64,000 nucleotides of DNA, taken from positions 166,421-230,420 of the forward strand of contig JBFGKE010000001.1 in assembly GCA_041576815.1 (NCBI GenBank), read 5' to 3'. The translations under genes and the position numbers were made by a program. The notes below the pieces were generated by a model. It was not told where the DNA came from and ran no database searches. It saw nothing but the letters and a program-made list of their open reading frames with translations. This stretch comes from SG8-38 sp041576815. Its GTDB lineage: Bacteria > Myxococcota_A > Polyangia > Polyangiales > Houyiibacteriaceae. Within the stretch, counting starts at the first letter, position 1. Each line of letters starts with the position of its first letter. Shown in pieces: positions 59,070 to 64,000 of the stretch.

Positions 59070-61280
59070 GTGACGGATTGGCAGTGGCAGCTCGGAGTGT
59101 GGGGCGGTGGCACGACGGCATGGGTTCTCGGGCTCGGACTGATCTTGATTTGGCTCGTCGAGCTCCGGTCGACTCGGGGCGAGGGGGATCGGCGGCGTCG
59201 TTTCGTCCTCGGCGCCCTCGGCGGGCTCGGGATCCTGGCGATCTATTTGCTGGCGCTTCAGATCACGCTCGTGCGAGAGACCTTCGAGGAGGTCGCCGGC
59301 GGGACCGCTGTGCTCCTCGACAGCTCTCGAAGCATGACGCTATCGGGCTCACGGAGCTCTCGCAGCGATTCGGTCCGGGCGCTGATCGAGCGATGGCAGA
59401 AGGACGACCGGGTGCGTCCCGTCGTCTACCTCTTCGGGGCCGGTGTTCGCGGCACGGCGTGGGAGAGCTTGCCGAACGGCTATCAGCCCGTCGACGATGA
59501 AACCGACATCCGAGGTGCCCTCAATCACGTTCTCGGTCGAGACTCCGAGCAAAGCCTCGGTTCCTTGGTCGTGATCACCGACGGCGCAGATCGAAGCTTC
59601 GACGCCGGCGCCTTGGGGCTGGGCAAGGAAGCCCCCGCGATCCACGCCGTGGTCGTGGGCGGAGACGATCCGTTCGACGACCAGGCAATCGCCTCGGTGC
59701 GGGCCGACCCCACTGCGTATGTGGGCGTTCCCGCGGTGATTCGAGCGGAGCTTCGTGCCTTCGGGGCGTTGCGTGGACGGGAGCTTCGAGTGCAGCTCTG
59801 GCACGAAAGCCGCATCGAGCAGGAAGCCATCGCGACGCTCGATCGCACGGGGCGCGGGACGGTGTCTTTCGAGGTGACGCCCCGCCGGACGGGACGGGCG
59901 CTTTACCGCCTGTTGATACCTGCCGCATCGAAGGACGAGGTTCCGCAAAACAACGATAGGGCAGTGCTGCTGCGGGTCGGGCGCGAGCGACTTCGCGCGC
60001 TGCTGGTTGCGGGGCGACCCAGTTGGGACGTGCGTTTTCTTCGCGACTTCCTCAAACGAGATGGCTCCGTCGACCTGGTGTCTTTCTTCATCCTGCGGGC
60101 GGCTGTGGACCTCACCGCGGCACCGACCAACGAGCTCGCGCTCATTCCCTTTCCGACCGACGAGCTCTTTCGCGAGCACCTCGGGAGCTTCGACGTCGTG
60201 ATCTTTCAGAACTTCGACTATGCGCCGTACGAAATGGAAACATATCTACCGCGCATCCGTGATTACGTCCGACGGGGCGGGTCGTTCGTGATGATCGGAG
60301 GCGATCGGTCGTTCGCCGAGGGGCGCTATGCGGGCACGCCAATCGAAGAAATCCTTCCGGTGAAGCTGGGGGCGCCGGGCGTGATGACCAACAGCTACCG
60401 CGCCGAGGTCAGCAAGCGGCTTGCACGGCACCCGATCGTCGCGCTCGGACCCGATCCCGGCTTGACGCGAAAGACGTGGAGGTCGTTGCCGCCTCTGCAC
60501 GGCGCGAACGTCGTTTCCGCAGTCAAAGGCGGCGCGCAGGTGTTGCTCCAGCACCCCCGCGCGCGATTGGCGGGAGGCGCGCGGCTTCCGATTCTCGTCG
60601 TGGGGGAGGCCGGTCGAGGACGGGTCGCTGCATTGACCACCGACGCCTCGTGGCGGTGGCGCTTTGCAGCCGACGACACGACTGTCGGCTCCGACGAGTA
60701 CGAGCTCTTCTGGGATCGCATGATCCGCTGGCTGACGCGCGACCCGCTCCTCGAGCCCGCCCGCATCTCGACCGACCGCGAGCAATACCGTGTCGGCGGC
60801 GAAGTGGTGGTCTCGGGTCGGCTGCGGGACGAGAGCTACCGACCACTGAAGCGGGCGCGCGTCGAGCTCCATGTCCAGCCAGCAACGGGCGAGGCCGCGG
60901 CCCTAGTCGTGGACGCCGACGAGGATGGAAAGCTTCGCGCGACGCTCGATGCTCCCGCCGAGCCCGGTGCCTACGAGGTTGTGGCGTCGGTCGGCGGCAA
61001 AGCGATCGCCAGCGAGGTGTTCGTGGTCGAAGAAAGTGGAGACGAGCTAGCGGACCTCGAGCCCGTGTCGGCGGAGCTGGAGATCGTCGCCAACCAAACG
61101 GGTGGCCGCCTGTTCCTGGGTACCGAAGACGTTCCCGCGCTTTCCGAGCTTTCGACGATGTCGAGACGGGCAGCGGGCCTCGATGCAAAGCAGCCGCTGC
61201 TGACGCCCTGGTTCATTCTGTTGACCGTCGCGCTGCTCGGTGCGACCTGGGTGCTCCGCCGACGCTGGGGGCGCCGATAA
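59070..61280 (+). CDS. Membrane VWA/glutamine-amidotransferase-like protein
   Basis: This 736-residue protein has two N-terminal transmembrane helices (about 10-32 and 45-68), a VWA-like domain with a MIDAS-type start LLDSSRSMTLSGS (about 81-93), and a class I glutamine-amidotransferase-like domain (about 320-560, FVMIGGDRSFAEGRYAGTPIEEILP) without an evident catalytic Cys. A final helix (about 713-731) ends it. GTG 59070 is the start. It resembles the large membrane protein of Bat/MoxR-type clusters and pairs with the DUF4159 gene just upstream; function unknown. Confidence 0.8.
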   Translation: MTDWQWQLGVWGGGTTAWVLGLGLILIWLVELRSTRGEGDRRRRFVLGALGGLGILAIYLLALQITLVRETFEEVAGGTAVLLDSSRSMTLSGSRSSRSDSVRALIERWQKDDRVRPVVYLFGAGVRGTAWESLPNGYQPVDDETDIRGALNHVLGRDSEQSLGSLVVITDGADRSFDAGALGLGKEAPAIHAVVVGGDDPFDDQAIASVRADPTAYVGVPAVIRAELRAFGALRGRELRVQLWHESRIEQEAIATLDRTGRGTVSFEVTPRRTGRALYRLLIPAASKDEVPQNNDRAVLLRVGRERLRALLVAGRPSWDVRFLRDFLKRDGSVDLVSFFILRAAVDLTAAPTNELALIPFPTDELFREHLGSFDVVIFQNFDYAPYEMETYLPRIRDYVRRGGSFVMIGGDRSFAEGRYAGTPIEEILPVKLGAPGVMTNSYRAEVSKRLARHPIVALGPDPGLTRKTWRSLPPLHGANVVSAVKGGAQVLLQHPRARLAGGARLPILVVGEAGRGRVAALTTDASWRWRFAADDTTVGSDEYELFWDRMIRWLTRDPLLEPARISTDREQYRVGGEVVVSGRLRDESYRPLKRARVELHVQPATGEAAALVVDADEDGKLRATLDAPAEPGAYEVVASVGGKAIASEVFVVEESGDELADLEPVSAELEIVANQTGGRLFLGTEDVPALSELSTMSRRAAGLDAKQPLLTPWFILLTVALLGATWVLRRRWGRR

Positions 61281-61353
61281 GTCGAGGCCGCGCGTGCGGC
61301 GGCCCGGCTGGCTGGACAACGCCGGCGCCCATCCTAGAGATAGCCGTCTCGCC

Positions 61354-64000
61354 ATGCAGCCCACGAAACTACGAGGTGCGCGCACGAACAATCTTCGGTC
61401 GATCGATCTCGACATCGAGCCAGGCACGTTTCTCGCGATCGTCGGGCCGTCGGGGGCCGGAAAGTCGTCGCTTGCCTTTCGCACGCTGTACGCGGAAGGG
61501 CAGCGACGGTACGTGGAGAGCTTCAGCGCCTACGCACGCCAATTTCTAGAGCGCCTCTCGAGGCCTCCGGTCGACGAGCTCGATCCAGTGCCGGTGGGAA
61601 TCGCGGTCGACCGCCAGGCGCCGGTACGGACGAGCCGGTCGACGGTAGGAACCATGACCGAGATCGCCGACTACGCGAAGCACCTTTGGGCGCATGCGGC
61701 GGAGCTTCATTGCCCCGGCTGCGGCCAGCTCGTCCACCGCGATGCCCCCACGCGCGCCGCCGAGAGCGTGATGAGCGAGCTCCCGGGTGAGAAGCTGCTC
61801 GTGACCTATCCCATCGCCGTCGCGGACCAAGAGCACTTCATCGGCGTCCGCGCCGGGCTGCTCAAGGATGGGTATCGACGCGTGCGGGTCGCAGGCGAGG
61901 TTCGGGACCTCGATCGGGTGCGGCCGAGCGACGTGACGAACGGACGCAGCACGCACATCGACGTCGTCGCCGACCGGACCATGGCGCGGCCGCGCGATCA
62001 GGCGCGCCTCGTCGAAGCCCTCGAGGATGCGATGCGCCGCGGCTCGGGGAGGGCGACCGTCTGGTCGGCGGAAGGCGCCGAGCTCGGATTCTCGGAGGGA
62101 CTCCACTGCCCGAGCTGTGACCGGTCGTTTCGTCGCGCAACGCCCGGGCTCTTCAGCTTCAACAGCCCCATCGGCGCTTGCGAGACGTGCCGGGGGTTCG
62201 GGCGCACCATCGAGATCGACCTCGAACGCGTGATCCCCGACTACGGCCTCTCGCCGGACGATGGTGGGATTCGGGCGTGGCAGGGCAAAGCGACGCAGTG
62301 GGAGCGCCGCGAGCTGAAAAAGCACGGCAAGAAGGCGCGGATGCCGCTCGACCGCCCGCTTCGCGAATGGACGCCCGCGCAGATCGACTGGCTGATCGAG
62401 GGCGACGAGCGGGGATACCCGAAGGGTTGGTGGGGCATCCGAAGCTGGTTCAAGTGGATGGAGTCGCGTGCCTACAAGATGCACGTTCGGGTCTTCCTGT
62501 CGCGTTATCGGAAGTACGAGCCATGCAAGGACTGCGGCGGCACGCGGCTCAAGCCCGAAGCGCTCGCCTGGCACATCGATCGGTTGAGCGTACCCGACCT
62601 GTATGCGCTGCCCGCATCCGATGCCCTATCGTTTTTGGAGAAGCAAAGCGATCGCTTCACGGGCGACGCCGGCGCTGCGCTGCTGTGGCGTGAGGCGGTA
62701 GGTCGACTGCGCGCCCTCCACGACGTCGGTCTCGGCTATCTGTCGCTCGACCGCACGTCACGAACGCTTTCCGGCGGTGAAACGCAGCGCGTCGCCCTGA
62801 CGAGCGCCCTCGGGGCCACCCTCAACGGTGCGATGTTCGTGCTCGACGAGCCTACGGTGGGCCTTCACCCGCGGGACGTAGAGCGGCTGCTGGGCGTGGT
62901 TCGTGCGCTTGCAAAGGATGAAAACGTGGCCGTTGTCGTGGAGCACGACCCGGAGATGATCCTCGGGGCGGATCGCGTCGTCGAGCTCGGGCCCGGTGCT
63001 GGAGAGAACGGCGGCGAGATCGTATTCGACGGGACTCCCGCTGCGCTCCGAAAGGCGGAAACGGCGACGGGGGTCGCGCTGCAGCTCGAAGGTGCGGGCT
63101 CGAGGAAGCGGCGAGCCTCGAATGGCGCCATCCAAGTCACGGGTGCATCCGGACACAACCTGCGCGGGGTCGATGCGACCTTTCCACTCGGGGTGATGAC
63201 CTGCGTGACCGGGGTCAGCGGCTCGGGGAAGAGCAGCCTCGTGCTCGAAACTCTTCTCCCGGCGGTGCAGCGGCGCCTCGGATTGAAATCCAACGGTGCG
63301 CCCCTGGACCACGAGAAGGTGACCGGCTTCGATGCGCTCAAGGGCGTGGTGGGAGTCGATCAAGCTCCACTCGGACGAACTTCGCGCGGCAACGCCGCGA
63401 CTTACTTGAAGATTTGGGATGTATTCCGTAAGCGCTTTGCCGACAGGCCGCTCGCAAAGCAGCGCGGGTACAAGCCCGGCTTCTTCTCGTTCAACGTCGC
63501 CGGGGGACGGTGCGAAGCCTGCCGGGGCGACGGTGCCGAGACCGTCGAGATGCAGTTCCTCGCGGACGTCGTCTTCAGCTGCCCGGAGTGCCAGGGCCGG
63601 CGGTTCGTCGGGCCCGTGCTGGACGTGCGTTACCGGGGGCTCGACATCGCAGAGGTGCTGGAGTTGACCGCGCACCAGGCGGCCGAGCGCTTCGCGGACG
63701 ACGCGTTGATCGCGAAAGCGCTCCGGCCTCTGCTCGACGTCGGCCTCGGCTACCTGCGCCTCGGGCAGCCGCTCAACACGCTCTCGGGCGGGGAGGCCCA
63801 GAGGCTGAAGCTCGCCGAAGCCCTTCTCCGTGCAGCGCCGGGCTCGCTCTTGGTGTTCGACGAGCCCACGGCGGGCCTGCACGCCAACGACGTCGCGCCC
63901 CTGCTCGAGGTTCTCGACGGCCTCGTCGAGCGGGGCGATACCGTCGTCGTGGTCGAGCACGACATGCGTGTTGCCGCTCATGCCGATCACGTGATCGATC
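61354..64000 (+). CDS. uvrA: Excinuclease ABC subunit A (partial, runs off the window)
   Basis: This frame is open from ATG 61354 to the window end with no stop (882 codons seen). Walker A motifs are GPSGAGKSS (31-39) and GVSGSGKSS (about 620-628). ABC signatures LSGGE are at 472 and 810. Zinc cysteines Cys252/Cys255/Cys276/Cys279 and a second set (CEACRGDG...CPECQG) are as in UvrA. A UvrB-binding region (about 118-250) is present, so it is of the class I type. The first Walker A has GPSGAGKSS in place of the usual GxSGSGKSS. UvrA recognises bulky DNA lesions and loads UvrB. Confidence 0.93.
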   Translation, partial: MQPTKLRGARTNNLRSIDLDIEPGTFLAIVGPSGAGKSSLAFRTLYAEGQRRYVESFSAYARQFLERLSRPPVDELDPVPVGIAVDRQAPVRTSRSTVGTMTEIADYAKHLWAHAAELHCPGCGQLVHRDAPTRAAESVMSELPGEKLLVTYPIAVADQEHFIGVRAGLLKDGYRRVRVAGEVRDLDRVRPSDVTNGRSTHIDVVADRTMARPRDQARLVEALEDAMRRGSGRATVWSAEGAELGFSEGLHCPSCDRSFRRATPGLFSFNSPIGACETCRGFGRTIEIDLERVIPDYGLSPDDGGIRAWQGKATQWERRELKKHGKKARMPLDRPLREWTPAQIDWLIEGDERGYPKGWWGIRSWFKWMESRAYKMHVRVFLSRYRKYEPCKDCGGTRLKPEALAWHIDRLSVPDLYALPASDALSFLEKQSDRFTGDAGAALLWREAVGRLRALHDVGLGYLSLDRTSRTLSGGETQRVALTSALGATLNGAMFVLDEPTVGLHPRDVERLLGVVRALAKDENVAVVVEHDPEMILGADRVVELGPGAGENGGEIVFDGTPAALRKAETATGVALQLEGAGSRKRRASNGAIQVTGASGHNLRGVDATFPLGVMTCVTGVSGSGKSSLVLETLLPAVQRRLGLKSNGAPLDHEKVTGFDALKGVVGVDQAPLGRTSRGNAATYLKIWDVFRKRFADRPLAKQRGYKPGFFSFNVAGGRCEACRGDGAETVEMQFLADVVFSCPECQGRRFVGPVLDVRYRGLDIAEVLELTAHQAAERFADDALIAKALRPLLDVGLGYLRLGQPLNTLSGGEAQRLKLAEALLRAAPGSLLVFDEPTAGLHANDVAPLLEVLDGLVERGDTVVVVEHDMRVAAHADHVID

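Noticed and set aside
1..64000. tRNA, rRNA, insertion sequences, integrases, phage genes
   Set aside because: No such sequence was recognised in the mostly short intergenic gaps, and no transposase or integrase motifs appear in the reading frames.

Overview
The window is one strand-dense stretch of a high-GC bacterial chromosome. It probably comes from a member of the Myxococcota (former Deltaproteobacteria). The clues are two tandem secreted peptidases with MYXO-CTERM-like tails, a pilMNOPQ type IV pilus operon, a TPR-GAF-sigma54 enhancer-binding protein, an MJ0042-type zinc-ribbon/TPR membrane protein, and many lipoproteins. This lineage assignment is inference from gene content. I see no tRNA, rRNA, CRISPR array, insertion sequence, integrase or phage gene, so this looks like core chromosome rather than a mobile island.

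Layout. 1-6.3 kb: an ATPase-fold (RsbW-like) protein, then two paralogous gingipain-type (C25) cysteine peptidases in tandem, the first with RTX-like glycine/aspartate repeats. 6.3-12.7 kb: a tightly overlapping partial complex I operon, nuoA-B-C-D-G-H-I. nuoE, nuoF and nuoJ-N are absent, and NuoH carries an unusual insertion. 12.7-16.3 kb: a methyltransferase and an alpha/beta hydrolase with overlapping reading frames, then RecQ. 16.3-18.3 kb: AmmeMemoRadiSam protein B and its radical SAM enzyme, divergently transcribed. 18.3-23.7 kb: a LysR regulator, a small unknown protein and a 1378-residue surface lipoprotein. 23.7-32.8 kb: housekeeping metabolism (plant-type cystathionine gamma-synthase, an HU/IHF-family protein behind a near-consensus promoter, TyrRS, a RetSat-like FAD oxidoreductase, a flavin reductase-like protein, an M20 peptidase, glutamate-cysteine ligase, PyrE). 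32.8-38.2 kb: envelope lipoproteins (HEAT-repeat, PpiC-type isomerase, LpoA-like) and KsgA. 38.3-42.5 kb: a 57-residue micro-ORF, the TPR-GAF-sigma54 activator, a LysM/M15-like peptidase and a small HTH protein. 42.5-49.4 kb: pilMNOPQ followed by an AroK-AroB fusion. 49.4-54.2 kb: a lipoprotein, a lipoprotein-type SppA and the zinc-ribbon/TPR protein. 54.3-57.1 kb: DeoC, a thioredoxin fused to a degenerate rhodanese domain, a small unknown protein and citrate synthase. 57.1-61.3 kb: ApbE, a DUF4159 protein and a VWA membrane protein. 61.35 kb to the edge: UvrA, cut off by the window end.

The main functional themes are energy metabolism (Nuo, citrate synthase), cell-envelope biogenesis and surface display (pilus, lipoproteins, SppA, PpiC, C25 peptidases) and DNA repair (RecQ, UvrA). 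Genes are packed tightly, with many 1-4 base start/stop overlaps. With the starts chosen here, the only gene-free stretch over 300 bases is 41892-42211. It holds four TAATT boxes at an exact 11-base period in front of the HTH-pilM operon.

Nothing here is clearly a wholly new system. The best candidates for new biology are the phased TAATT array, the NuoH insertion, the tandem C25/MYXO-CTERM pair, the micro-ORF before the sigma54 activator, and the thioredoxin with a cysteine-less rhodanese tail. Gene identities rest on reading protein motifs by eye. No database search was run.
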